From a virus, in the IMG/VR virus record IMGVR_UViG_3300044627_005332, positions 1-22,974 of that record: a stretch of DNA of 22,974 nt. One strand, written 5' to 3'. The notes beneath the pieces are model-generated. The model searched no databases. It saw only the letters and a program-made list of their open reading frames with translations, and was not told the DNA's origin. Positions within the stretch are counted from its first letter, which is position 1. Every line of letters begins with the position of its first letter. A program made the translations under genes and the position numbers. Shown here one piece after another: positions 1 to 7,746 of the stretch.

Positions 1-1472
1 ACAATATCGCCAACATTAAATATCAATTCTTCTGGTTCAATGTCTACTGTTGTCGCTGCACCTGCTCCCACCGCAAAGGTTAAGAACGGATTAAAACCAT
101 TTGTTGAAACTGTATTTGCAGGAGATGCTAGATCGGTGTCTAATGTGGCAATAGAAACTATACTATTATTTTGATCGATATATTGGAAATCTACATCACC
201 ACTAATTCTAAGGTTTCTATACACAGAAACAAACATTGACTTTCCAGAGGTAGAAGTATTTGATGCAGCAATTCTTAAAATATCAAACTCGCCAAAGCAT
301 TGTTTATTATTAAAATTTTGATTAACTTTAATAGCCATGAGCGGAATATCAGAGGTTGAAGAGAGATCAACAAATGAAACAGATTTGGCAAATCTTGGAT
401 CAAGCTTCTTAACCATGCCCTCTGTGAAAATAGCCATACTCGCTGACTTTGGTTGAACATTTGTTGTTGAACCACTATTCTCGCTTATTAATTTTGCTGC
501 AACTTGCGGATTCTTTAATACAGGATTTGTCCTGTTGTTAGCATTTTTAATCATGTGAACAGGAGTCATTCTGCCTAGTTCTGGATCTTCTACCGCAAAG
601 AAGGCATTACCAAAACCCAAGTATTGAAAGCCTATCTGATAAACATTGCCTTTTTGTGGATTTATAACCATTCTGCTTGGATTTGGTCCGCCACTTGCTC
701 CACCATCTAATCTATCAATATTCCAAGTTGATTGAGAAATAAATGTTCTTGTTGGTGTAACACCAGATTGAACTGTTGAGAAAGTGCCAGAAACAAAACT
801 AAAAGAACCAGTATAGGGCGCTGCTCTTGCAGAAGTAAAATAAACTATACTATCTATTACATCTGCTCTCCAACCAGCGCCAACACCAGAATAATCATAC
901 AAGCCTAATTGATAAGAAGTCTGCGAAATATCGCTGCCGCCTGTTACTGGAACAGAGACAGAAATACCATCAAGGGTTACGGTTACTGAAGTTGTTCCAA
1001 CTCCGCTTGTTACAGTTAGTTTTCTTATTTCTGCTTGTGCAGTTTCTTCGTGAATAATACCAAAATTTGTTCCAACATAGCCAAAGTAATAACCAGACTC
1101 AATGTTTCCTAAACCTAATAATTGATTATTGTTTGTTACTGGAGTATCAAATAAACAAGTGGCCCTCATTAGAGAACCCATTCCCGGTCTGTATTTTAGA
1201 TTTCTTCTTAAATACAAAGTAGCAGAGCCACTTGTGCTTGTACCGCTTTTCGCTATACCAAAGCCATTACTTGCAGAAACGGTTCCGCCAGCGAAAGTTC
1301 CACTTGAAAACATAATATTATTTATGCCATAAATAAAGTCGCCTTGAGAAGTCGGAGTAAGCTCAGAAACACTTAATTCACCAAACGATGTAAGAGGATT
1401 TCCATCTGTTGTTGTTATTCCTGCCGTAGTAGTATCGTAAAGGGTTCGTTTTTTAACATTAAAGCCTGCCAT
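1..1472 (-). CDS. Beta-rich virion structural protein, 3' end cut by window edge
   Basis: An open frame runs from ATG at 1472 through the left edge with no stop in 490 codons, so the C-terminus is missing. The protein begins MAGFNVKKRTLYDTT and is rich in Thr, Ser, Gly and Asn with few charged residues, typical of beta-structured virion proteins. Residues around 95-145 hold a motif RRNLKYRPGMGSLMRA followed by LLGLGNIESGYYFGY and NFGIIHE. From memory this resembles a domain common in uncultured phage structural proteins; no function is established here. No signal peptide or membrane segment is seen. AGGAGA lies just upstream of the ATG, and the gene follows the stop of the 203-aa gene by 11 nt, so it belongs to the head operon. 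It could be a head fibre, decoration or tail protein; structural role likely, exact role unknown. Confidence 0.75.
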   Translation of the reverse strand, partial: MAGFNVKKRTLYDTTTAGITTTDGNPLTSFGELSVSELTPTSQGDFIYGINNIMFSSGTFAGGTVSASNGFGIAKSGTSTSGSATLYLRRNLKYRPGMGSLMRATCLFDTPVTNNNQLLGLGNIESGYYFGYVGTNFGIIHEETAQAEIRKLTVTSGVGTTSVTVTLDGISVSVPVTGGSDISQTSYQLGLYDYSGVGAGWRADVIDSIVYFTSARAAPYTGSFSFVSGTFSTVQSGVTPTRTFISQSTWNIDRLDGGASGGPNPSRMVINPQKGNVYQIGFQYLGFGNAFFAVEDPELGRMTPVHMIKNANNRTNPVLKNPQVAAKLISENSGSTTNVQPKSASMAIFTEGMVKKLDPRFAKSVSFVDLSSTSDIPLMAIKVNQNFNNKQCFGEFDILRIAASNTSTSGKSMFVSVYRNLRISGDVDFQYIDQNNSIVSIATLDTDLASPANTVSTNGFNPFLTFAVGAGAATTVDIEPEELIFNVGDI

Positions 1473-1483
1473 CAAAGAGTCTC

Positions 1484-2095
1484 CTATACTCTGTAAAGAA
1501 TACCATAAGCGGTTTGATAGATATTCACATGACCCTTTCTTGGTTTTTGTGGAACTTCACCCAATTCTGTGGTATCAGATTCTTCTGGATTTACATACAT
1601 ATCTTCAACATTCTCTTCATAATTCTTTGATATATTAATAAACTCCATTTCTTTATCCAGAAATCTTTTTGTTAACAATAAAATAACTTGTAAAACGTCT
1701 ACGTTATCATTCGGAGGATAAAAAGATTCTAATGAATTTATTATTGCACCACTTCTAATTGTTCCTTTGACAAGAACACCTTTTTTATCTAAAAAATTAA
1801 AATATCTATTCTGTGCAGGATAAGTATCTGATGTTGTGCTATCTTTTGGTATGGTAAAAATTTTATTTTTATTAGGTATCAAGACAATATCCATTAAAGG
1901 ATGATCGTATATGACAATGTTATTATCAAGAGTTTTTCTTATATTTAATTTTACTTTAATAAACTTTGGACCAAATACAATTTTTAATTCTTCTTTTTTT
2001 GGTTCTTCCGTTGGAGACATAGGAGTTCCGAGCTCTTCTGGATTTACTCCAGCGGCATCAGCTTCTTTATTTGTTATTTTAATAGTTATTGCCAT
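1484..2095 (-). CDS. Hypothetical protein, 203 aa, in head gene cluster
   Basis: I do not recognise this protein. It starts MAITIKITNKEADAAG, has an acidic, Pro-rich stretch near residues 20-35 (TPMSPTEEPKKEE), then a mixed alpha/beta middle, then a helical segment (VDVLQVILLLTKRFLDKEME, about residues 133-152) and a polar C-terminus. There is no signal peptide, zinc motif or recognisable catalytic motif. The start lies 3 nt after the stop of the 272-aa gene, so translation is probably coupled; only a weak AGAGAA precedes the ATG. It sits between portal-side genes and a structural gene, which suggests head assembly or head completion. That role is inferred from position alone. Confidence 0.7.
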   Translation of the reverse strand: MAITIKITNKEADAAGVNPEELGTPMSPTEEPKKEELKIVFGPKFIKVKLNIRKTLDNNIVIYDHPLMDIVLIPNKNKIFTIPKDSTTSDTYPAQNRYFNFLDKKGVLVKGTIRSGAIINSLESFYPPNDNVDVLQVILLLTKRFLDKEMEFINISKNYEENVEDMYVNPEESDTTELGEVPQKPRKGHVNIYQTAYGILYRV

Positions 2096-2098
2096 ATG

Positions 2099-2917
2099 TT
2101 AATTCTCTAATTCATGAATAAGTTTTTGAAATTTAAGTATCTTTTGTAAATACTTTTCATCCAATTCTTCTTCTTTCATTACATCAAATCTTTTCTTAAC
2201 TTCTTTGAGTTTTAATAACATTTGTTTATCTTCTTTAATTTCTACAACGCTATGAGCTGTATTTAATTTACTTGAAATATTTTGAAGCTCTTCGTTTAGG
2301 AAGATAATAAAATCTGTATTATCATCTTCGGATGTGGTCATATATTTCTTTAACAAAGATTTTTGATTTTCAAGCAAATCTGAATATTTTTTATTAAAGG
2401 CATTGACATAGCTATGAATAACGTACTTATCAATCTTTTCGTTTACTTCGGCCAAGGTCTGTCTGCCTTCTGTCATTCTTTCAATTATTTGTCTTTCCAT
2501 TAACATTCTTGCTGGAATGCTCGCCTTCTGTCCGAAAATTTGTTGTAGAGTTGCGATATTTTTATAATTTGGAATATAATTTGAAAAAAACTTCGGGCTT
2601 AATTTGCGATTTACTTTAGCAATCATAGAGGATTGTTGTTTAAAAATATTATCTTGATTTAATCCAAGATATAATCTTTTTGCCTCCGCAAGAATCTTTT
2701 CTGCTAATTCTTTATCTACATTTTCTGTATTTAATACTTCTCTATAGATATTTAGTTCTTCTTTGAGAACCTTTCCTTCTGAAAAGAATTCTACTAAGAG
2801 GTTCTTAACTTCTATAAGCTTTTCTAAATTGTTTTCAATTTTTGCTTTTGTATACTCTCTTAATAAAGATTCGTATAAAAATAAAGTATTTCTTTTTTTG
2901 TTATGGTTTATTTTCAT
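2099..2917 (-). CDS. Charged alpha-helical protein, 272 aa; possible prohead core/scaffold
   Basis: The product is almost entirely charged and helical, rich in Lys, Glu, Leu and Asn, with heptad-like stretches near residues 20-95 and 180-272 that suggest coiled coils. A less charged middle (FSNYIPNYKNIATLQQIFG, about 111-129) interrupts them. No family motif is recognised. The gene starts 3 nt after the portal stop codon, with GGAAGAG overlapping that stop as the likely ribosome binding site. In T4 the portal gene 20 is followed by small prohead core genes (67, 68), protease 21 and scaffold 22. By position and helical character this could be a core or scaffold protein, but no sequence match supports it. 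Confidence 0.72.
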   Translation of the reverse strand: MKINHNKKRNTLFLYESLLREYTKAKIENNLEKLIEVKNLLVEFFSEGKVLKEELNIYREVLNTENVDKELAEKILAEAKRLYLGLNQDNIFKQQSSMIAKVNRKLSPKFFSNYIPNYKNIATLQQIFGQKASIPARMLMERQIIERMTEGRQTLAEVNEKIDKYVIHSYVNAFNKKYSDLLENQKSLLKKYMTTSEDDNTDFIIFLNEELQNISSKLNTAHSVVEIKEDKQMLLKLKEVKKRFDVMKEEELDEKYLQKILKFQKLIHELEN

Positions 2918-2920
2918 TTT

Positions 2921-4969
2921 TTACTCTTCCATTATGGTTTTTAAATCCCGGTCAAGTTTATCTAATTGATCTTCTGCCGACTTATTATAATTAGTATCCA
3001 TAGACTCAGCAATACCTTTTGCTAAACGATCTGATGTTACATATCCAAGTCCAAATATATTTCTAGTTGAATTTTGTCCATATTGATTTTTGCCCATCAG
3101 AGATTGAATATGTCTGGTTAATGGACCTCTTGACCTTCTATCATCTGTATCTTTTTTTGTATATCTTTTACCATTTGAACCAGCAGTTAAATAAGATCCA
3201 TCAGCGTATTCAATTTTTTCTACTCTGTCGTGGTTATCTCTTTTCACAGCATTATAGTCTCTTTTAGCTGGAGCTTCTGGAGGTGGAGCTGCTAGTAAAC
3301 GTGATTTGCCTTCACCACTCGCCTCTGGAGCCTCTGGAGCCTCTGGAGCCTCTGCTGGAGCTTCCATTCCCCCTTCTGTCGCTGGAGGAGTCAATGCGCC
3401 ACCTAGGCCGCCCGGAGCCTCTGTTGGCAATTCAGTTTCTGCTCCGCCAGAAGGAGTTTCTGTGCCATATGGGGCTCCCGGCATTCCAAGGCCGCTCATG
3501 TCACCGGCAGAAGGAACATCCTGTGCAGAAGCTTCAATAGAAGCATCAACTCTCTTATCATAAAATCTTTGTCTCTCAATTTTTTGAAAATCTTCATCAG
3601 AAAGTCCAAAGATATTTTTTGAAACATATTGGCGAGAAAAGAAATTTGCTGTCATTGCCTTTGAGGCAACATCAAGCTTTTGACTAAATCCTTCAAGCTC
3701 TTGAGCTAATGCAATTCTAGATGGATTATTTAAACCAAGTGAAAAAGAAATTAGATCATCTCCTCTAAATCCTAGAGTGTAAAGATGAATCATTCCGATC
3801 TTTTCTATCTCTGTTAGCATCGCTCTTTGTAGTCTTTGAATTGTTCTTGCGAATCTAACATCCTTTTGAGCAAGTGTGGATTTATCTTCCTTATCTGAAT
3901 CAGACTGAGACAAATAAGCTTTTGGAATTTTTATTGCCGCAAATAACTTATCTTTTAGATATTTAATATCATCAATTGAATCAATTCCTTTTTGCCCCTG
4001 TAGAGGAGTAATTTTTGATACAGATCCTGCTCTTACGGGAAGATAATAATCTTCTTCAACGCTCAATGGATTATATCTTAAATCTACTTGACCAGTTGTA
4101 TCGTCTACTACTTGGTGCCTTTTTAGCTGAGTAATTACTCTTTGCATATATTGTTCGACATCTTCTGGCGGGATACCAGAAACATCAATTTCAAATACTT
4201 TTCTATCTGGAGCGCGAATAACTCTGGCAGCCATCATCGCATCTTCTACAAGGATTAGTTGTCTCCAGATTCTTCTTGCAGGATCAAGAACAGAAGTTCC
4301 ATATGGACTGAATTTATCATTTCCTAAAATTCTGAAATGTGCTATCTGCCAATTCTCAAAAGTAAGTCCTCCAGAATTCCATTGAAATTGAATATAGTTT
4401 GGATTTGTTTCGTCTTCTCCCTCTAATCTTTCAACTTCTTGAGATGGAAGTCCAATTGCAGATTTGACTCCCAATACTTCGTCTGTATCGAGATATAAGA
4501 AAAAATCTCCATACTTACACATTGTTCTCGCCCAGTTAAACAAATTAGATTCTATGTTTAATGTTTTATAGAATAATGTATTAAGAATATTTTTAATTTC
4601 TTCATTATGACAATCAATTTTAAGAAGCTTTGAAACTTCTGTAAATGTTGTCATCTCATCTGCATAAATATCTAATGCCGATGCCAGTTCTGGATAAAAT
4701 TCCATTTGCTCAAAGTCTACATATCTCTCTGAACGGCTTTGTATTGCCATGTTTCCAGAGCGAAGAGAATCAAATGGATTATAAACATTTTTCTTGTATG
4801 AAAGTCCTTGAAGAGAGTTGAAGCGACTTGCATATTTATCTAATTGATATTTTCTTTCCCTTGATGGTCTTTGTGCTCTAAAATTAATAATTGGGCCAGA
4901 GAAAAGTTTTGTTAACCTCTTAAACAAAGGAGAAGCATTATTCTTAGGATTATTTTTTTGATCTGCCAT
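2921..4969 (-). CDS. Portal protein, T4 gp20-like, with long C-terminal extension
   Basis: This is the dodecameric portal that forms the head-tail vertex and the DNA channel. The body (about residues 60-480) carries T4-type portal signatures: ERYVDFEQMEFYPELASALD at 81-100, the DLRYNPLSVEEDYYLPVR block at 296-313, and the KLFAAIKIPKAYLS segment at 341-354, followed by a helical stem/crown region rich in Arg. Length is 682 aa against 524 in T4. The excess is a Pro/Ala/Gly/Glu-rich linker (about 485-567, including an APE tandem repeat) and a basic, hydrophilic C-terminal domain (568-682). The stop codon is TAA at 2921 and the start follows the terminase stop by 9 nt with GTGAGAGTG upstream. Terminase and portal are adjacent, whereas T4 places genes 18 and 19 between them. 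Confidence 0.93.
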   Translation of the reverse strand: MADQKNNPKNNASPLFKRLTKLFSGPIINFRAQRPSRERKYQLDKYASRFNSLQGLSYKKNVYNPFDSLRSGNMAIQSRSERYVDFEQMEFYPELASALDIYADEMTTFTEVSKLLKIDCHNEEIKNILNTLFYKTLNIESNLFNWARTMCKYGDFFLYLDTDEVLGVKSAIGLPSQEVERLEGEDETNPNYIQFQWNSGGLTFENWQIAHFRILGNDKFSPYGTSVLDPARRIWRQLILVEDAMMAARVIRAPDRKVFEIDVSGIPPEDVEQYMQRVITQLKRHQVVDDTTGQVDLRYNPLSVEEDYYLPVRAGSVSKITPLQGQKGIDSIDDIKYLKDKLFAAIKIPKAYLSQSDSDKEDKSTLAQKDVRFARTIQRLQRAMLTEIEKIGMIHLYTLGFRGDDLISFSLGLNNPSRIALAQELEGFSQKLDVASKAMTANFFSRQYVSKNIFGLSDEDFQKIERQRFYDKRVDASIEASAQDVPSAGDMSGLGMPGAPYGTETPSGGAETELPTEAPGGLGGALTPPATEGGMEAPAEAPEAPEAPEASGEGKSRLLAAPPPEAPAKRDYNAVKRDNHDRVEKIEYADGSYLTAGSNGKRYTKKDTDDRRSRGPLTRHIQSLMGKNQYGQNSTRNIFGLGYVTSDRLAKGIAESMDTNYNKSAEDQLDKLDRDLKTIMEE
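3321..3356 (-). repeat. 9-bp tandem repeat inside the portal gene
   Basis: Three perfect copies and one imperfect copy of the 9-mer GCCTCTGGA (plus-strand reading) lie in tandem in the portal coding sequence. They encode the APE repeat of the Pro/Ala/Glu-rich linker, near residues 538-549. In-frame 9-bp repeats can expand or contract without a frameshift, so linker length may vary between relatives. It is locally much more G+C-rich than the rest of the window. Confidence 0.85.
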
Positions 4970-4978
4970 GTTTCACTC

Positions 4979-6562
4979 TCACTTTATTAGCCAAGAAAAT
5001 TCTCTTGCGTTGCTGTAGGCTTCTGCCCATCTTTTTCTTTTTTCCGCAGTTTGATTCTGTATCATTCCCGGTATAGAAGATTCAAATGTTCTTCCGCCTG
5101 TTCTTAGGCTACCAACGAACGCATGACGATATTGTACATCTCTTTGAGAAATTATTAAGGCCCCTTCTCTAATCCAACAGGCAATTGCTAAAGACATTAC
5201 TAAATCATCATTGTGACCTTTTATTGCTTCAGCTTTACCATTGTTCCAAACAAACGTTGTTAGCTCATTAATTAGTCTTTCAGAGTTAATTTTTATGATT
5301 TTATTTCTTAAAAATTCTTCAAGCTTAGCAATCGCAAGAGGGCGCATTTTAACATTTGTAGAAAAACCAGGAACGGCACTTGTGTCATAAGTTGCTGTCA
5401 TTGGCTCAATAAAATCATAGCTTGATTTTTTATGATGATAAATCGCCGGATGTCTCATCGTTTTAAGTTTTTCAAGGACACCGTATCCAAATGAATTATT
5501 TTCTACTACTGTTAGACAGAATCCATATTCTTTAGATGTTTCAAAAATAAGATCTGCATAAATTTCTGGAGTAAGTTTTCCACAATATTCTGCAACTTGT
5601 TCCATGGAATCAGTATCAAAAATATGAAATGCAGAGCAATCTTCTGAATCTCCACGAGCAACATCTGCCGCTAGAAGATATCTTTTTCCAGGTTCTGGTT
5701 CTTTCCAAATCCAGAAATTTCCATCGACTCCCATTCTTCTAATCGGCTTAGAGATGTTTTGCTTTGCTTCTTCAAGTATTGTTCCATCGACAATTGTATT
5801 CCCTGAGAAATTAAAAGAGCATTCATATTCCTGAGCAATATCCTTTGAGCCCATGTTTTTGGTATTTTCATCCCACCACTTTTGATCCCTATCGGGATGA
5901 GCGTCCCAATTTAATTTAATTGGATTAAAGTTATTCTTTCCAGTTTCTGCATCTGTGTAAGTCTTATGAAACCAGTTGCCAACACCCTTTGGAGTTGATA
6001 CTGCGATACAACGACCACCAGTGGCAATCGTAGGGTAAATACCTGCCCACATTTCATCCATTCCCTGAATGATGCCAGCTTCGTCAACAATAAGAAGAGA
6101 GAGTGCTTCAGAACGACCGGAATCTCCAGTTGTTGATGCGGCTTTTACCCAAGAGCCATTGTTTAATTCAAGAGTGCTCTTGTTATCATTTTTAACTTTT
6201 GCAATTTTCATCCAATCTGGAAGATTATTATACATTGTTTTGACCTTCTTAACCATTCCGACCGCAACATTTAATTGGGTTGCAACAGATAATACTGTCT
6301 TTTCTCTGTGAAATAATACCATCCAAAGAATAAAGCCCGCAGTTGCAGTCGAAAGACCCATCTGGCGAGCTTTAAGAACGATATTAAATCTATAATCTTG
6401 AAATTGTTTTATGCAATCTTCTTGAAAGGGATAAAGCTTAAAACTAATAAGTCCATGAACCGGGTGGGAAATTTTAACAAAATTATTTATAAAATAAATG
6501 GGATTTTTTCCACATTTAATTATTTCTTTAACTATTTCCTTTTTCGTTAGCTCAGCACTCAT
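4979..6562 (-). CDS. Terminase large subunit, T4 gp17-like packaging ATPase/nuclease
   Basis: This is the motor that cuts concatemeric DNA and pumps it through the portal. The N-terminal ATPase shows a Walker A variant KARQMGLST (residues 64-72), with Leu where the classical motif has the second Lys; an Arg-Gln before the Gly is usual in this family. Walker B is LLIVDEAG (D160, E161) and the coupling motif is AVST near 187-190. The C-terminal RNase H-fold nuclease shows LLAADVARGDSEDCSAF (D300), VVENN (E354) and GHNDDLVMSLA (D452/D453). Length is 527 aa against 610 in T4 gp17. The start overlaps the stop of the 196-aa gene as ATGA, indicating translational coupling, and the portal gene follows directly. 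Confidence 0.95.
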   Translation of the reverse strand: MSAELTKKEIVKEIIKCGKNPIYFINNFVKISHPVHGLISFKLYPFQEDCIKQFQDYRFNIVLKARQMGLSTATAGFILWMVLFHREKTVLSVATQLNVAVGMVKKVKTMYNNLPDWMKIAKVKNDNKSTLELNNGSWVKAASTTGDSGRSEALSLLIVDEAGIIQGMDEMWAGIYPTIATGGRCIAVSTPKGVGNWFHKTYTDAETGKNNFNPIKLNWDAHPDRDQKWWDENTKNMGSKDIAQEYECSFNFSGNTIVDGTILEEAKQNISKPIRRMGVDGNFWIWKEPEPGKRYLLAADVARGDSEDCSAFHIFDTDSMEQVAEYCGKLTPEIYADLIFETSKEYGFCLTVVENNSFGYGVLEKLKTMRHPAIYHHKKSSYDFIEPMTATYDTSAVPGFSTNVKMRPLAIAKLEEFLRNKIIKINSERLINELTTFVWNNGKAEAIKGHNDDLVMSLAIACWIREGALIISQRDVQYRHAFVGSLRTGGRTFESSIPGMIQNQTAEKRKRWAEAYSNAREFSWLIK

Positions 6563-7149
6563 GCTACTCTTTTTGGAGCTTCTTCTGCTTTCTTCTTGTT
6601 CTTAAATAAAGATTTATGATACTTCTCATAGTCAGCAATAATGCTGCTTGTGTATTTCTCTGCTTCTGGAATACCTGTTAAATCATAACATTTATGAGCT
6701 GTTACGGAAGTTCTAAAGCGAGATATTGGCTGAATTAAAACATCGAAGTTCTTTACTTTCTTGCCGTTTTTTAATTCTTTCTTCTGCTCTTTTACCGCAA
6801 TAGTTTTTCCAGTAACTGCTTTAAATCTTTTCTTGATAAATGATAAACATTTTTCAATCATTTCTTCAACTTCATCCTCATATTTAGCAGCTCCCATTTT
6901 ATGGATGTATTGAAGAGGAATTTCTGTGTGATAATTAATTGTTAAAGTTCTTCCGCCTACTTTGACTCCAAACCCATCCATTATCCTTTTATCGACCAAT
7001 GGATTTCCTTCTTCTCTTTTAAGTCCAATTTTGTTGTCATTATCTTCGCTGTAGGTTGGGCCATCATAAGCTGTAGATACAGCTTGACTAATTCCACGGA
7101 CAATTTGGTATATATCATTCTGTACCTCGTTATTTAATATTTCTGACAT
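6559..7149 (-). CDS. Hypothetical protein, 196 aa, directly upstream of terminase
   Basis: The function is not recognised. The protein begins MSEILNNEVQNDIYQIVRG, has a conserved-looking core GLKREEGNPLVDKRIMDGF (residues 42-60), then VKVGGRTLTINYHTEIPL, a helical KYEDEVEEMIEKCLSFIKKR segment, and a Lys-rich C-terminus (KNKKKAEEAPKRVA). No nucleotide-binding or zinc motif is visible. Its stop overlaps the terminase start (ATGA), the arrangement T4 uses for small and large terminase subunits. It is therefore a positional candidate for the small terminase, but its sequence does not show the coiled-coil character of T4 gp16. AGGAAGAGAAG precedes the ATG inside the end of the zinc-ribbon gene, which it overlaps by 20 nt. 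Confidence 0.75.
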   Translation of the reverse strand: MSEILNNEVQNDIYQIVRGISQAVSTAYDGPTYSEDNDNKIGLKREEGNPLVDKRIMDGFGVKVGGRTLTINYHTEIPLQYIHKMGAAKYEDEVEEMIEKCLSFIKKRFKAVTGKTIAVKEQKKELKNGKKVKNFDVLIQPISRFRTSVTAHKCYDLTGIPEAEKYTSSIIADYEKYHKSLFKNKKKAEEAPKRVA

Positions 7150-7495
7150 TTGCTTCTCTTCCTTCTATATGTTTTATAAAACATTTAAAACAGCAGTTAT
7201 ATTTATTCATATAAAGATCGTCTTCTGTTTTATAAGCTTGTTCACCGCATAAAGAACAATTTTCAAAGTTCTTTTTATTAATTAGTTTTTCTTTTATAAT
7301 AAAACCACCCTGATCTACTTGATTTTCATAAGCCTGTTGTCGATAATATTTATCAAAAACTTTTATTTGATCAAGATATGCTTTTTCTTTTTCGGTATTC
7401 CACAAAGAAGAAGGGTCTAGCACAGCAAAATCGCCGTACTTTTCTTTAACGGCTTTTTCAATGGCCGAAACCTGCTTATAATCATAATTCGGCAT
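7130..7495 (-). CDS. Zinc-ribbon protein, 121 aa, upstream of terminase genes
   Basis: The C-terminal third carries a four-cysteine zinc-binding pattern: C80-X2-C83, then C101/C102 and C105 (NCSLCG ... NCCFKCF), ending in a basic, helical KHIEGRE segment. The N-terminal half is a charged helical region (SAIEKAVKEKYGDFAVLDP, then LWNTEKEKAYLDQIKVFDKY). No catalytic motif is seen. Small zinc-ribbon proteins often bind DNA or protein partners. With the next two genes it forms an overlapping chain (zinc ribbon, 196 aa, terminase), so a role in packaging initiation or terminase regulation is a reasonable inference but unproven. AAGGTGG, overlapping the stop of the 49-aa gene upstream, is the ribosome binding site. 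Confidence 0.78.
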   Translation of the reverse strand: MPNYDYKQVSAIEKAVKEKYGDFAVLDPSSLWNTEKEKAYLDQIKVFDKYYRQQAYENQVDQGGFIIKEKLINKKNFENCSLCGEQAYKTEDDLYMNKYNCCFKCFIKHIEGREANVRNIK

Positions 7496-7503
7496 GAACC
7501 ACC

Positions 7504-7653
7504 TTACTTAGATTTGCTGCCCTTGCCTACCTTTTCGCTCCAGCCTTTGGTGTTTGGGTCGCCAGCTTTTGGCCAATTGTGGCCTTTGCCTGAGCCTGGA
7601 TTTTGAGTATATGGCGCAGCTTTACCTGGGCCGTGTCCTTTTTGTTCTGACAT
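7504..7653 (-). CDS. Basic Gly/Pro/Lys-rich peptide, 49 aa
   Basis: A short gene supported by a perfect AGGAGG seven nt before its ATG at 7653. The 49-aa product starts MSEQKGHGPGKAAPYTQ and ends KVGKGSKSK. It contains 10 Gly, 9 Lys, 5 Pro and two Trp (W27, W38) but only 3 acidic residues, so it is strongly basic, hydrophilic and probably disordered. No membrane segment or known domain is seen. Its stop lies 8 nt before the zinc-ribbon gene, so it is the first gene after the terminator at 7692-7729 and may lead the packaging operon. It could bind nucleic acid or be a minor virion protein; function unknown. Local G+C is higher than in its neighbours. Confidence 0.82.
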   Translation of the reverse strand: MSEQKGHGPGKAAPYTQNPGSGKGHNWPKAGDPNTKGWSEKVGKGSKSK

Positions 7654-7660
7654 TTTAAAT

Positions 7661-7666
7661 CCTCCT
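7661..7666 (-). promoter_or_regulatory. Perfect Shine-Dalgarno AGGAGG for the 49-aa gene
   Basis: AGGAGG reads on the minus strand, followed by ATTTAAA and ATG at 7653. The ideal match and spacing support translation of this very short gene and predict strong expression. Confidence 0.85.
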
Positions 7667-7670
7667 AAAG

Positions 7671-7690
7671 ATTATACTATAAATAGTATC
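7671..7690 (-). promoter_or_regulatory. Candidate promoter P2 (CTATTTAT, palindromic)
   Basis: On the minus strand the sequence reads GATACTATTTATAGTATAAT. It holds a 7-bp perfect inverted repeat (ATACTAT/ATAGTAT, 2-nt spacer). The CTATTTAT copy starts at 7686, 33 nt before the start codon of the 49-aa gene, and the site lies just past the intrinsic terminator, where a new promoter is needed. A TATAAT is also present at 7676-7671, but it is so close to the Shine-Dalgarno sequence that transcription from it would start inside or after AGGAGG. CTATTTAT is therefore the better candidate core. Assignment as a promoter is inference. Confidence 0.5.
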
Positions 7691-7691
7691 A

Positions 7692-7729
7692 TAAAATAAA
7701 AAGGCGTCAAGGGTTTAATCTTGACGCCT
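7692..7729 (-). terminator. Strong intrinsic terminator (10-bp stem, U-tract)
   Basis: On the minus strand a perfect 10-bp stem AGGCGTCAAG/CTTGACGCCT with an 8-nt loop is followed by TTTTTATTTTAT. This is a textbook Rho-independent terminator for leftward transcripts. It lies 17 nt beyond the stop codon of the 17-aa micropeptide and separates the DNA-processing operon from the packaging operon. The plus-strand side has no T-tract, so it acts in one direction only. Confidence 0.92.
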
Positions 7730-7746
7730 CCGAGAAAACAAGAAAA

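Noticed and set aside
3321-3356. CRISPR-like or mobile repeat
   Set aside because: The copies are 9 bp, contiguous, without spacers, and keep the portal reading frame; they encode a protein repeat.
3283-3563. Two overlapping plus-strand open frames rich in Leu/Pro or Ala/Gly/Pro
   Set aside because: They are antisense shadows of the repetitive, G+C-rich linker of the portal gene; they lack ribosome binding sites and lie on the opposite strand to every supported gene.
7671-7676. TATAAT as a sigma-70 -10 box for the 49-aa gene
   Set aside because: Transcription starting about 7 nt downstream would begin within the Shine-Dalgarno sequence, and no TTGACA-like element lies at 16-18 nt upstream; the TTGACG in the terminator stem is 28 nt away.
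7678-7685. Exact T4 late promoter consensus TATAAATA on the plus strand
   Set aside because: It points rightward, away from all genes here, and arises from the palindrome of candidate P2. Nothing to its right on the plus strand is a supported gene.
7692-7729. Bidirectional terminator
   Set aside because: The hairpin is symmetric but only the minus-strand side is followed by a T-rich tract; the plus-strand side continues CCGAGAAAAC.
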